NCBI RefSeq assembly: GCF_000235365.1
Contig: NC_016453.1
Location: 1,116,001 to 1,180,000 of the forward strand
DNA from: Eremothecium cymbalariae DBVPG#7215
Taxonomy: Eukaryota > Ascomycota > Saccharomycetes > Saccharomycetales > Saccharomycetaceae
Direction: 5' to 3'
DNA: 64,000 bases
Shown here: positions 20,208-31,939 of the stretch, piece by piece
How the letters are laid out: each line of letters starts with the position of its first letter
How positions within the stretch are numbered: the stretch's first letter is position 1
Notes under the pieces: generated by a model
Databases searched by the model: none
What the model saw: the letters and a program-made list of their open reading frames with translations, nothing else
What the model was told of the DNA's origin: nothing
Position numbers and translations under genes: made by a program

Positions 20208-22284
20208 ACTTGTCCCACAACCTTCACCCGTATATTAACCTCACGAAAGCAACTGAAGTTCTGATATAGACTACTAGTATTCCTAGTTTGTCGTCTTTGT
20301 CCTCCTTCTCATCTCATCACCAGAAAATTTTTCACATATAATAAGCATGTTGCTTCGTCATATGTGGTGTACGGATAATAAGTTACACATCACGTGCTGG
20401 GATATAAATAACAAGAAGAAGTCCAAACTCACAGATATAACTAGTGAAATGAATGCACGCCATTTACCTTGATCAACTTCGCCCTTCAGGCTGTTCATTA
20501 ATTATAGGAAACCATGATGACGTATAAAGGTACATACAACGTTACCCGGAATTACCGTAGAAAAGATTTTCAGCCTTTTTTTATTTTCCGATGTTGGAGT
20601 ATTTAGTGAGTTTTATGAGTTGCTTTCTCCCACACGCCTCCCACGTCTTTTGCGCACACATATACGTTGGCAGGGTAGAGCACAACGTTGTGAAACATGT
20701 GTTTTGTATGCCTAGGTTACTGTGGGTGAGATTATCGTTTGGTTATGGTGATTGACTGATCCGTAGGATGTCTGATGCAGGTTGCAGTATCTTTAAGTGT
20801 GGTTGAGCCTGATTGAGCTCCGGTGTGGTTGGTACTCTTTAATGGTTATCTTGGAATTTGCAAGGCTCCCAGTGGGAATTTTAGTCGTAGGATCCTTTTT
20901 GGTTTACGAAAAGTGAAAAGTGTTGTTTTGGTTGTTTTGGTTTATGAAAAGTGTTTTTTGGTTGTTTTGGTGTTGTTCTGTCCTGTCAGCCATGCTGCAT
21001 TTATTTTGACGGATCGCTGGCGGAGTTTGTGTATCCTTCTATGGTATATTATACTGCAGTTTATGGTGGGGTTCGTGTGTGTTTTTGAGACTCTTGTGTT
21101 AGTCTTGCGGTCCAGCGAATATGCTTCTTTGTGGGTCAGGTATGCATTTGCCTGTTCGTCGTTGCCGTTTATTCCCATAGTGTTCCGAACGATCGGCGAT
21201 TGCTCTTGCCAATGAATCTTGTATACGGACATGTGTTGTATGCAATGCAATTATAGGTTTTGCTAACTACCAGAGGCCTGCGGTTGGCGTTAACCGGAAT
21301 TTGTATTGGCTTTGGTTGCCGTTTGCCGTTGATCGCAGCTCATTGGACGGGTGCTACTGTTGGCTGGGTTGGTGAATCGGAGAACAGTACAGGAAAGCGT
21401 TCAACCGGTAGTTCATTGGAACGCGTTTGTACTACGACTTGCACTGGGCTTTCCCAGATCACACTTATTTGCATTACGCTGTTGTTACATCTATAGCGAG
21501 TCTGATCAAAGCTAATAATACACCATGTGCGCATTGAGAGCCGTCCTAGTATCCGCCTACGTGTACTAGCATTGTTGCGTTGTGCCAAGCCACTTCCCGC
21601 TGCGCTATCCACCGGTGTCTGTTAGCTTGCATTGGGCTCTTTCCGTATACCATTGGCCGTGATAGTGATCTCCGTTACCCGCGCATCTTTAAGCGCGCTG
21701 CTGTCAACTATGTTTCCGTTACCGGTGTCATTTCCTGCCAAACGTACCAACGCCCAATGAAGGTGTTCAAAAGAATTGGCCGCTCATGTTTATGATGTCG
21801 AGTTTTCAAGATATATGGTTATGCCTACCTCGACCCCCATCAAAACACTGCTGGGACCAATTTAACATCTAAATAGAACTATCTATTGATATTTAGATTC
21901 GGGAACTCGTAGGTCACCCTCAGATTGGCTTGGTTACCCTCATTTTCATAGTTTAAAATTTTGTTGATGGCATCCTTTTCATTTTCGTGGAGGCAAAAAA
22001 ATCTGCTTTCAATTTTAAACTTAATTTCTTCACATACAGTTGGACAATTAACCAGCAACATAATTAATACGGGAAATTAAGTCCAAGCTCTAGCATCTTA
22101 CCTACGTATTTGAACCTTTTTTGTGCGAACCACACAGTTATCCTTCCAAAGGCCATTTCAAAATTCTTTCGAGTTGTCATCCGAAAAACTGCTTAGTTCC
22201 ACCCCGTCAAATAGCCAAATACAAAACCGGTCAGGTGATAGGAAATAGATAGATCTAACGTAAGGCAAACATAGGTGGTGAATA
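20208..22284. other. Long gene-free divergent region RLI1/CHD1
   Basis: About 2.1 kb with no credible protein gene; the longest open frames start at GTG and have no family resemblance. It holds an E-box CACGTG at 20391-20396 (about 185 bp upstream of RLI1), Reb1-type sites TTACCCG at 20542-20548 and 21675-21681, and a two-copy 31-bp repeat. The stretch 21000-21800 looks less AT-rich than other intergenic DNA here. A non-coding RNA is possible, but I find no tRNA, snRNA or snoRNA signature that holds up. Confidence 0.5.
20915..20976. repeat. Two-copy imperfect tandem repeat, period 31 bp
   Basis: Copy 1 at 20915-20945 and copy 2 at 20946-20976 share gaaaagtgtt, then T-rich sequence with gttgttttgg. 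The core gttgttttgg also recurs just outside. Likely simple GT-rich slippage. Confidence 0.6.
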
Positions 22285-25200
22285 ATGGTGAATGATTTAC
22301 CTGATGAAGTGTTAGCTAACCCAGAGTTATACGGGCTAAGAAGGTCTCATCGTGCGGCGGTCGCTGTAACTCAATCGAATTATTATGAGAGTAATGATGA
22401 GGATGACAGTATATTAACTTCTGGACGGAACGGTAGGAAAAGGAAAAAATCAACCGATCTTGATGATTATTCAGATGTTGAAAGGATGCAAGGTGAAGAG
22501 GGGGAGGAAGATGTAAAAGAAGAAGAAGATTCTGAAGACGACGGTGATTTTGCATCGCCTGTGAAAAAGGGTCGGCATAGAAAGGCTAATTCGGGGAAGA
22601 CGAAAGGTAAATCCAAAAACAGTCATCAATTAGATGACAATAACATCGTGTTGCCTACCAGGTTTTCATCGAGGAATAATAGAACGGTTAATTATAATAT
22701 TGACTACTCGGATGAGGATCTTTTAGTGTCCGAACAGGAAGGTGAGGGGGATATTATAGATAGTGATGGTAACAATGAAAAGGATGCATATGATGATGGA
22801 TACACGCCGACTCCGCAGTTACAAGACGAACAAGGGATTGATTTAGTCGTGAAGCACAGATTGAAAGACAACAATCGCCCTCCTGTCATATGGGAGGTAC
22901 CAGAATGTAAAGAATGTTATGAATTTTTGATTAAGTGGAATAACGAATCGCATATTCGTAATACGTGGGAAACAGCGGAATCATTGGGAAATGTACGTGG
23001 TGTCAAAAAACTGGACAATTACATTAAACAGTATATTCTTTTGGACCATGAGATTAGGACAGATAAATATACCACTCGTGAAGATATTGAAGTAATGGAT
23101 TTAGAGCATGAACGGAGGTTTGAAGAGTTTGAGGAATTTAAACATGTTGAGCGTATTGTTGATTCTGATCGTGTAACATTAGATGATGGTACTTCGCAGT
23201 TGCAGTATTTGGTAAAATGGCGTCGTCTAAATTATGATGAAGCTACATGGGAGAATGCAAGCGAAATTGTGAAAATGGCTCCAGAAGAGGTGAAGAAATT
23301 CCAAAGTAGGTCTAATTCCAAAATTTTACCACAATATTCGTCCAATTATGACTCGCAGAGACCTGGTTTTGAGAAATTAAGTGTTCAACCTACATTTATC
23401 AAAGGTGGAGAACTAAGGGATTTCCAATTAACTGGTATTAACTGGATGGCTTTCTTGTGGTCCAAGAGTGACAATGGAATTCTAGCAGACGAAATGGGAT
23501 TGGGTAAAACTGTTCAAACCGTTTCATTTATATCATGGCTGATTTTTGCTCGCAGACAAAATGGTCCTCATTTGGTTGTTGTTCCGTTGTCTACAATTCC
23601 AGCATGGCAGGAGACCTTCGAGAAATGGGCTCCAGATTTGAACTGTGTTTACTACACCGGTAATCAGAAGTCTAGGGATGCCATACGTGATTATGAATTT
23701 TACACGAATCCTCAGGCGAAGGGTAAAAAGAATGTTAAGTTCAATGTGCTCTTAACGACATATGAATACATACTAAAGGATAGAGCTGAGCTAGGAGCGT
23801 TAAAGTGGCAATTCTTGGCTGTTGATGAAGCACATCGACTAAAGAATGCTGAATCATCATTGTACGAATCTCTGAGCAGTTTCAAAGTTGCCAACAGAAT
23901 GTTGATTACAGGAACTCCTCTTCAGAATAATATTAAAGAACTCGCTGCATTAGTTAACTTTTTGATGCCAGGTAGGTTTATAATAGATCAGGAAATTGAT
24001 TTTGAACTTCAAGATGAAAACCAAGAAAGGTATATTCGTGATTTGCACAAGAGGTTACAACCTTATATTTTACGTCGTTTAAAAAAGGATGTTGAAAAGT
24101 CATTGCCATCTAAGACCGAACGTATTCTTCGAGTAGAACTTTCCGACGTACAAACGGAATATTACAAAAGTATTTTGACTAAAAACTATACCGCTTTGAC
24201 TGCAGGTGCAAAAGGCACCCACTTTTCATTATTGAATGTAATGAATGAATTGAAAAAATCCTCGAATCATCCATATTTGTTTCCTAATGCTGAAAATCGA
24301 GTTTTGGCCAAATTTGGCGATGGCAGTAAATCTCGTGAAAATATCTTGAGGGGACTTATTATGTCCAGTGGTAAAATGGTGCTACTAGATAAATTATTGA
24401 CTAGATTGAAGAAAGATGGGCATAGAGTATTGATATTTTCCCAGATGGTGCGCATGCTAGATATTTTGGGTGATTATCTCTCGATTAAGGGTATAAACTT
24501 CCAAAGATTGGATGGCACGGTTCCATCATCGCAGCGTCGTATCTCAATTGATCATTTCAACTCTCCAGATTCGAACGATTTTGTATTTCTACTATCTACT
24601 AGAGCTGGTGGGTTGGGAATTAACTTGATGACAGCTGATACCGTTATCATCTTCGATTCAGATTGGAACCCTCAAGCTGATTTACAAGCTATGGCTAGAG
24701 CTCATCGTATTGGCCAGAAAAACCATGTTATGGTTTACAGATTTGTTTCTAAAGATACAGTAGAAGAGGAGGTTCTAGAAAGAGCCCGGAAAAAGATGAT
24801 TTTGGAATATGCCATCATATCATTGGGTGTTACAGATAGCAACAAATACACGAATAAGAGCAAGAACGATCCTAGTGCCGGAGAGTTGTCCGAGATTCTA
24901 AAGTTTGGAGCAGGTAACATGTTCAAGGCCAACGATAATCAAAAGAAATTAGAGGATTTAAATTTGGATGATGTGTTAAACCATGCCGAAGATCATGTTA
25001 CCACACCTGACTTTGGCGAGTCACATCTTGGTGGTGAAGAGTTTTTGAAGCAATTTGAAGTGACAGATTATAAAGCTGATGTAGAATGGGATGATATCAT
25101 CCCCGAGGATGAGTTAAAAAAGTTAAAGGATGAAGAGCAAAAACGAATAGACGAAGAATATGTCCAAGAGCAGTTGCAGCTAATGAATCGACGTAATGTT

Positions 25201-26926
25201 GCGTTAGACAAGATCAAAAATAGCGTTAACGGAGACGGTGTTAGCGGTTACAGCGATGAGGAGGAGTCACGTTCAAAAAAGAGAGTAAAGTCCAACAACA
25301 TGAACTCAATTAGCGAAAGAGAAGTGCGTGCTTTATATAAGGCTATTTTGAAATACGGAGACTTGACGGATAAAATTGCTGATCTCGTTGCTGATGGTAC
25401 ATTCCCATTCAAGTCTGTTGAAAAGTATAGTGAAATATATGAGGAACTTATGGAGGCTGCACAAAAGCATGTCTCCGAAGAAGAAGCCCAACGAAATGAA
25501 ATATTAGGCAAGTTGGAAAAGGAAGTAGAGGAGTACAAGGCCAAAGTGAAAGCGGGTGACATCAAGCCTGATGAAAGCTCTAAAGACATGCCTATTGCCA
25601 AACTAGCATCGAAGAAGAGGGAAAAGAAGGCTGTATTGTTCGGATTTTATGATACGAAGGGATTGAACGCTGAAACAATGATCAATAGAACGGAAGACAT
25701 GAGATTCCTGCACACGTTCTTCAAGAAGAACTACCCAGACGATCCTATCAAGTTTAAGTTCATCAATAAGCTTCCAAAGCCTGTGTCCAACTGGAATTGC
25801 ACTTGGACACAGGAAGACGATGAAAAGTTATTAGTCGGCGTTCAGAAACATGGCTATGGTACATGGGTGCAGATCAGAGATGATCCCTTTCTTGGTCTCT
25901 CAGATAAAATATTTTTAAATGAACCCACGGCACCCACTGCGGCTCAGCCAACTCAGACTTCATCAACAGCTCAGACTGACACTACTAACGCTGCTACAAC
26001 TACAACTGCAACGACAACTAATGCAGCAGCAGCTGCTGCTGCAGCAGTTCCTAACACCAATACCACCGCTACCTCTAACACCCCCGATACGCCTACTCCA
26101 AAAGTGGAAGGTTCCACCTCTCCGCCAATCGCCGAGAAAAAGTCGAAAACCCTTTCTAGCTGCACCAAGAAGGTGCCTGGTTCCGTCCATCTTGGCAGAA
26201 GAGTCGATTACTTGTTCACAGTCCTCCGTGAAGAAATCAAAACAGCCTCCAAAGACCTCCCAAATAACGGCACTAACCCCGCAGTCGCTACCAAAAAACG
26301 TTCCCGTAAACCCCCAATCCATCAGAACGGCAGCAGATCTGCGACCCCAGATTCAAAACCCGACGACCAGCAACCATCAAAACGCCCAAAGGGAATCCCT
26401 ATCGCTGCATCATCCTCAAGACCCTCTTCAGGCAGCCCTGCTCCCCAAATCAAACGCAACGGCAAGAAAAAACTCCTGGATCGCCCTCTCCCAAAAGGGT
26501 CCTGCGGCAATCTCCGCGCCTCCTACCCTATCCCCACCAGGCCCCATCGCATCACATTCCTCCCCCCTCTCAACACACAACAAAGAATACGACAGCATGG
26601 ACGAAGACGAATGCCGCCGCACAATGCACAACATCCGCTCCTCACTAAAGAAACTCAAGCGCGGCGGAGCCGGCCTAGACCGCAACAATTGGGCTGCCAT
26701 CCTGAAGCGTGAACTCATCGCTGTCGGCAACTACATAGAACAACACAAGGGCGATTCCCCTACACGGGACAAATCGAAGTTCAAACGACACCTATGGTCG
26801 TACAGCGCCCAGTTCTGGCCTGCACACGTGAAATCAGTCAAGATAATGGCCATGTATGACAAAATCGTAGCCTCCTCTGCCGGGGCCGCTGCGGCGGCCC
26901 CGGCGGCCCCCTCCTCCTCCTGCTAA
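22285..26926 (+). CDS. CHD1: Chromatin remodeler Chd1, with a frame break near the 3' end
   Basis: SNF2-family ATPase that spaces nucleosomes. Order of domains: acidic N-terminus; tandem chromodomains (about 190-345); ATPase lobe 1 with DEMGLGKT near 402 and DEAH near 513; lobe 2 with ARAHRIGQ near 805; SANT/SLIDE DNA-binding region ending in [21 protein letters not shown] near 1170. The frame from 22285 runs to 26712, but its last ~60 residues are not Chd1-like. The conserved C-terminal domain ([12 protein letters not shown] to [16 protein letters not shown]) lies in the +1 frame and stops at 26926. The switch falls between about 26461 and 26515. Corrected length would be about 1546 aa (S. 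cerevisiae 1468). PAB1 follows, as in S. cerevisiae. Confidence 0.93.
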
Positions 26927-27565
26927 TGCTTGACACTACATACAGACATATATACCCTGCATCCAGGCCCACTGTATACCTAGTAAACATCCCCCCATAG
27001 CTACCGGCCCCCACCGCCACCCTTCCGCTGCCGCCCATCCAGCCACGACCGGTGGCCTGCCGTTACCCGGCCCTGTCCGCTTCTGCTGCTTTTTTTCTTT
27101 TTTTGTGGACAGTGAAAAATTTTTCCAGACAGAATTGTCGGTGAAGAAATCTGGTTGCGGGATGAGAGGTGAATCCATCATCGCCTTTCCGAGTTTCTTT
27201 CATCAACAACACACTTTTATATTGAGGAGAAGTTTTTAAATGAGAAGAGAAGAAGGTAGTATTATTTGTTAGTATTTTGATTTTTGATCTTGATAGTTGA
27301 ATATTACAAGCACATAATAAGGCAGGGTTTTTTTTCAGATACCTTTCATTGGAATTCGTATTCAAAAACAAAGCAAAGTTTAAAGATTTGATATATTAGA
27401 GTCTTGGAGTTACTAGACACTAGTGTTAACATCTTAAGCAAAAAAAAAATCAAAAAAAGGATTATTTCCCACATTTTATTTTTAAAAAAAACTAAAAAAA
27501 CCAGGCTTTATTGGTCTTTCATCATTTTTCGTTTTTAATTGAAAAGGTTTATTATAAAAATTAGG
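26927..27565. promoter_or_regulatory. PAB1 promoter and leader
   Basis: Spacer between CHD1 and PAB1. The left third is GC-rich and carries a Reb1-type site TTACCCGG at 27063-27070; the right part is AT-rich and ends in an A-tract-rich leader, listed separately. Confidence 0.6.
27440..27500 (+). promoter_or_regulatory. Oligo(A) tracts in the PAB1 leader
   Basis: Runs of 10, 7, 8 and 7 A within 61 nt (27440-27449, 27452-27458, 27484-27491, 27494-27500), ending 65 nt before the PAB1 ATG. Poly(A)-binding protein genes in other eukaryotes carry A-rich leaders that let the protein repress its own translation. Autoregulation here is an inference, and A-rich leaders are also common in yeast generally. 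Confidence 0.45.
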
Positions 27566-29308
27566 ATGTCTGACGTTACTGATAAGACTGCAGAGCAATT
27601 GGAACAATTGAAGATCGAGGAGCAGACGGCGCCTACGACGACGGAATCTGAGACTCCAAAGGTTGAGACGTCTGGGGCATCTTTGTATGTTGGGGAGTTA
27701 GATCCATCAGTTTCGGAGGCGTTATTGTATGATATTTTTTCGCCTATTGGGTCAGTGTCTTCGATCAGGGTTTGTCGGGATGCTATTACGAATACGTCAT
27801 TGGGGTATGCTTATGTTAACTTTCACGATCATGAAGCGGGGAGGAAGGCTATTGAGCAGTTGAACTACACTCTTATTAAGGGTAAGCCTTGTCGCATTAT
27901 GTGGTCGCAAAGGGATCCATCTTTGCGCAAGAAGGGTTCTGGGAACATTTACATCAAGAACTTGCACCCTGCGATTGATAATAAGTCCTTGCATGAGACG
28001 TTTTCCACCTTTGGGAATATTTTGTCTTGTAAAGTGGCAACTGATGATAATGGGGTTTCTAGAGGGTTTGGGTTTGTGCACTTTGAGAACGAATCTGATG
28101 CTAGAGATGCGATTGAGGCAGTTAATGGGATGTTGATGAATGATCAGGAGGTTTATGTTGCATGGCATGTGTCTAAGAAGGATCGTCAATCCAAGCTTGA
28201 GGAGGTAAAGGCCAAGTTCACCAACATATATGTTAAGAACATTGACCTGGAGACCAGTCAGGAAGAGTTTGAACAGTTGTTTTCCAAGTATGGAAAGATA
28301 ACCTCTGCCGTTTTGGAAAAGGACTCCGAGGGTAAGCTAAGGGGGTTCGGTTTCATTAACTTTGAGGATCACTCCACCGCCGCCAGAGCTGTTGATGAGT
28401 TGAACGAGTCTGATTTCAGGGGCCAAACGCTGTATGTTGGCAGGGCTCAGAAGAAACATGAGCGTCAACAGGAACTGAAGAAGCAGTATGAAACTGCTAG
28501 ATTGGAAAAATTGGCCAAGTACCAGGGTGTTAATTTGTTCATTAAGAATTTGGATGATTCCATTGATGATGAGAAGTTGAAGGATGAGTTTGCTCCATTT
28601 GGAACCATCACCTCTGTCAAAGTGATGAAGGATGAAGCAGGTAGCTCCAGAGGCTTTGGTTTTGTTTGCTTTTCCACCCCAGAGGAGGCTACCAAAGCGA
28701 TCACCGAAAAGAACCAACAGCTTGTTGCCGGTAAGCCGCTCTACGTTGCTATTGCTCAGCGGAAGGAGGTTAGAAGAAACCAGTTGGCCCAACAGATTCA
28801 AGCTAGAAATCAAATGAGGTTCCAGCATGCGAACGCGGCTGCTGCCGCTGCTGTTGCCGGTCTGCCAGGTCAATTCATTCCTCCACCAATGTATTATGGT
28901 GGTATCCCTCCAAGAGTCCCTTTCCAAGGCCCTAATCCACAGATGACCGGTATGCCAAAGAATGGCGCTATTCCGCCCCAGCAATTTGGTAGACCAGGCC
29001 CAATGTACGGTGGATTTGGTCCACAAGGTCAGTTCCCAAGGAACGGCCAACAACAACAGTTTTATCAACAAAAACAAAGACAAGCGCTAGGCGAACAACT
29101 GTATCAAAAGGTTTTTGCCAAGACTCAGGATGAGGAAGCTGCAGGTAAGATTACGGGTATGATTTTGGACTTGCCACCTCAACAGGTTATCCAATTGCTT
29201 GAAAACGACGATCTGTTGGAGCAGCACTTCCAAGAGGCGCATGCTGCCTACAAGAAGTTCAAAGCAGACCAAGAGGCACAAGTTGCCTCTGTCGAATCCC
29301 AGGAGTGA
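27566..29308 (+). CDS. PAB1: Poly(A)-binding protein Pab1
   Basis: A 580-residue cytoplasmic and nuclear poly(A)-binding protein that bridges mRNA tails to eIF4G and controls deadenylation. Four RRM domains begin near residues 38 (SLYVGEL), 125 (NIYIKNL), 218 (NIYVKNI) and 321 (NLFIKNL). A Pro/Gly/Gln-rich linker follows, then the MLLE peptide-binding domain near 505-570 ([13 protein letters not shown]). I start at the ATG at 27566 ([11 protein letters not shown]), as in S. cerevisiae (577 aa); the frame is open nine codons further, but only to a TTG. Next to CHD1 as in S. cerevisiae (YER164W/YER165W). Confidence 0.98.
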   Translation: MSDVTDKTAEQLEQLKIEEQTAPTTTESETPKVETSGASLYVGELDPSVSEALLYDIFSPIGSVSSIRVCRDAITNTSLGYAYVNFHDHEAGRKAIEQLNYTLIKGKPCRIMWSQRDPSLRKKGSGNIYIKNLHPAIDNKSLHETFSTFGNILSCKVATDDNGVSRGFGFVHFENESDARDAIEAVNGMLMNDQEVYVAWHVSKKDRQSKLEEVKAKFTNIYVKNIDLETSQEEFEQLFSKYGKITSAVLEKDSEGKLRGFGFINFEDHSTAARAVDELNESDFRGQTLYVGRAQKKHERQQELKKQYETARLEKLAKYQGVNLFIKNLDDSIDDEKLKDEFAPFGTITSVKVMKDEAGSSRGFGFVCFSTPEEATKAITEKNQQLVAGKPLYVAIAQRKEVRRNQLAQQIQARNQMRFQHANAAAAAAVAGLPGQFIPPPMYYGGIPPRVPFQGPNPQMTGMPKNGAIPPQQFGRPGPMYGGFGPQGQFPRNGQQQQFYQQKQRQALGEQLYQKVFAKTQDEEAAGKITGMILDLPPQQVIQLLENDDLLEQHFQEAHAAYKKFKADQEAQVASVESQE

Positions 29309-30447
29309 TTAGATTTCTCCTGGCTTTTCTTTTCTGCCCCGCCCCGGAATTCAACCCGTTTTCCGCCTTCCTAGATCCATCCATCCACCGCACCCCACCC
29401 CCCACCCCCGTATAAACCATCCTAGTGTTGTTATCTTCTGTCCATTCGCCTTTTTTGTTCTCTGACCATTAAACGCCCTTGAAACTATTATGTTAACTGC
29501 TACTTTTCGATCATTTATTCCTACCTATAATTCCACGAGAGGATACAACAAGAAAGACAGATAGACAGATACAGAGAAGCCAGTATCCTCCTCATTAACT
29601 AACATCTCCATTTCTCGAATATCTTCAAATTTTTTTTTATTAAATAAATTGTGGGAAATTTATTGTATCTACCATGTGTGTTTTTTTTATTATATTATTA
29701 TTATTATTACATCTGCGTTTGGCAATATTGCATGCATTGTGGTACGTTGGTGTTATAAAAACTTATGTTTGAATGTCTATTACCCCCATCTCATTCCCTC
29801 TCATTCTTACATGCGTTGTACTCACTGAATGTTTGCTATCATTGAACAGACACTACGTTTCCCAACATGCATCTGTATATTAGCCTGCCTAGGCTCTCAT
29901 ACGCAGCATTGAATGTAAGAGATCTTGTATGATATATTAAGTAATTCATGTCACTCTCATCGCCGAGGAACATGCTATCACTAATAAATATGTTGCTTTC
30001 GCCAAAATCTACTGGATTAATGGTCCAGATTCCGGCAAATCATTATCCCGCATCCCGCCTGGAAACGCGCTCCCATTAGAATCTTCCCTACAATCCACCC
30101 TCAGCCTCGTAGACCTAATCTAACCTCCCGCCACCCACCCCTCCTAATTTCTTCAACTTTACACTCTACTTTATCTTAATGCTTCAATCGTAATATTTCT
30201 CATCCGTTTTACAACCTCATTACATTCAATCATGTCACACGAACTACTTGTGTCAGCAAACATCATATTCTACCACCGCTAACTTAGCGTTACTACACAT
30301 ACAAACTGTACAGCGCTTGACAAGCATCGTGCTATCTCAGTCTCATTCCATTATCAATACAAATACTACTACTAGTAACTTGTTCTGCCAGGAAAAACGA
30401 TTTATACTGCACCAAAACCGAGTACACCCTCTCCTCCTAGCCCCATA
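29309..30447. other. Intergenic region PAB1/UBC13
   Basis: 1.1 kb between two plus-strand genes: a C-rich patch after the PAB1 stop (about 29385-29410), AT-rich terminator-like sequence around 29630-29710, then the UBC13 promoter. No ORF or RNA gene supported. Confidence 0.5.
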
Positions 30448-31062
30448 ATGACGACTCTGCCTAAGAGAATAATCAAGGTATGTCGTGTCGAGTACTAGCT
30501 TGTCTTCCTTTTACGCCTCCTCACATCCACCACCACACTCTAAACTGCTCCTCTACCAAGCCTCCTTTTTGACACAGCCTACTAACCTACAACCCAGGAA
30601 ACTGAAAGACTTGTTAGCGACCCCGTTCCAGGTATCTCCGCAGAGCCACACGAGGATAACCTCCGCTACTTCGACGTGTCTATCGAAGGCCCCCAGCAGA
30701 GTGCCTATGAAAATGGAGTTTTTAGATTAGAACTATTTCTTCCCGATGAGTACCCAATGGAGCCCCCCAAGGTTCGTTTCCTCACCAAAATCTACCACCC
30801 AAATATTGATAGATTAGGCCGCATCTGTCTAGACGTTTTAAAGACGAACTGGTCCCCAGCTTTACAAATAAGAACCGTTCTCCTATCTATCCAAGCACTG
30901 CTCGCAACGCCAAACCCAAACGACCCGCTAGCAAACGACGTGGCTGAGGACTGGATAGCTGATGAAGATGCTGCCATTGCCAAAGCAAAACATTGGACCG
31001 CCCTATATGCCTGTCGCCCTCCCCCACCATCCCCCACCGGCCCCAGCGAAACAAACAACTGA
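30448..31062 (+). CDS. UBC13: Ubiquitin-conjugating enzyme Ubc13, spliced
   Basis: E2 enzyme that with Mms2 builds Lys63-linked ubiquitin chains, for example on PCNA in error-free DNA-damage tolerance. Exon 1 is 30448-30477 ([10 protein letters not shown]) and exon 2 is 30598-31062, giving 164 residues. The active-site cysteine is C87 in [11 protein letters not shown], preceded by the HPN motif (YHPN). The exon 1 peptide matches S. cerevisiae Ubc13 and the splice position restores [12 protein letters not shown] in frame. The C-terminus differs: [17 protein letters not shown] replaces the short Lys-rich end of the 153-aa S. cerevisiae protein. Located before the DNF gene as in YDR092W/YDR093W. 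Confidence 0.95.
30478..30597 (+). other. UBC13 spliceosomal intron
   Basis: A 120-nt intron with donor GTATGT at 30478, branch point TACTAAC at 30580-30586 and acceptor CAG ending at 30597. All three match yeast consensus exactly, and removing it joins the two conserved parts of Ubc13 in frame. Confidence 0.96.
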
Positions 31063-31939
31063 TCCCACCGGCCAACATACCATGCACACCTCCAGTAACA
31101 TCTTCCCGCCGTGTCACATATATAGCTACCTACAGATTCCCTTACGTAAACACATCTTTTTTACGTCAGCAACCACATCCTGCCCTCTGCACTCCTCTAT
31201 AAACCATATATACACTTTGCAGGCAGACTAGACATGTCCACCTCCATCTAGCCCCGCTAAGACTACCGCACCTCTCCTACGTACCTGGCTATCGTGGAAT
31301 GTGCAATCTGGATGCCTTGGAGTTGTGTACTGCCCTGCTATCAACCACGTTTTCGGCTTCTGCTGCGGCTAGCAAATCCTCATAAAATTTCCCGTTCCGA
31401 ACCCGAATCATCTACGAAAGCTTTGGTGAGAGTTTTCAGTTGCGTTTGACAGGTCAATCAATAATACGTTTAGATTGAACGTCAGAAAGTAGACAAGATA
31501 ACTAACAGAGAGTCGCTATTGAACGGGCAAAGGTACTCACTGATATTTGGAGTGCAGCTTTAAAGAGTTGAAGGCGAGTTTTTAGACTGTGTTTCCATAT
31601 TTCGGGGAAGGCACAAAAGAGTTAGTTGACAGGTTGTTTTAGGATTTAGAGCGCTGTAAAGAGATAGAAAGCATAAGGTTGTAGTTAACTTTTGGATTGA
31701 TATTTTTTCGTTTTATATTGTTGAGTTTTATAAAAGATAGGGTTTTCAGGGGATTGCTGGTTATAAGAGTGTGGGTGGATTAGGATTAATAATCATAATA
31801 GCAATAATAATCGTAATTACACGAGCGAGAAGAGGGCGTTGTTTTAATTTCGTAAGCTCTTTTTACGCAGTGGGTAAAGGACGACCAGTCAGCAGCGGAT
31901 TTTTAAATAAGTGGGAGCTTTTCATTTTGGATATATAGC
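31063..31939. promoter_or_regulatory. UBC13 3' region and flippase promoter/leader
   Basis: About 880 bp without a gene. The right half, upstream of the flippase start, is T/A-rich with many short direct repeats (for example aataatcataatagcaataataatcg near 31786-31812). No clear regulatory site. Confidence 0.5.

Noticed and set aside
20514..20600. C/D snoRNA starting with ATGATGA at 20514-20520
   Set aside because: No CTGA box D within a suitable distance and no terminal stem.
20823..21612. Open frames in the RLI1/CHD1 spacer (130 aa plus strand, 90-102 aa minus strand)
   Set aside because: They begin at GTG rather than ATG, overlap one another on opposite strands and show no protein-family features.
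22080..22140. tRNA gene on the minus strand (ggttcaaata resembles box B)
   Set aside because: The five bases on each side of the loop do not pair, and no box A or acceptor stem is found at the right distance.
26530..26712. End of the CHD1 main frame as the true Chd1 C-terminus
   Set aside because: The sequence ([18 protein letters not shown] and on) is not Chd1-like, while the overlapping +1 frame encodes the conserved C-terminal domain.
28337..29083. 248-residue open frame antisense to PAB1
   Set aside because: Shadow of the strongly biased PAB1 codon usage; no independent features.
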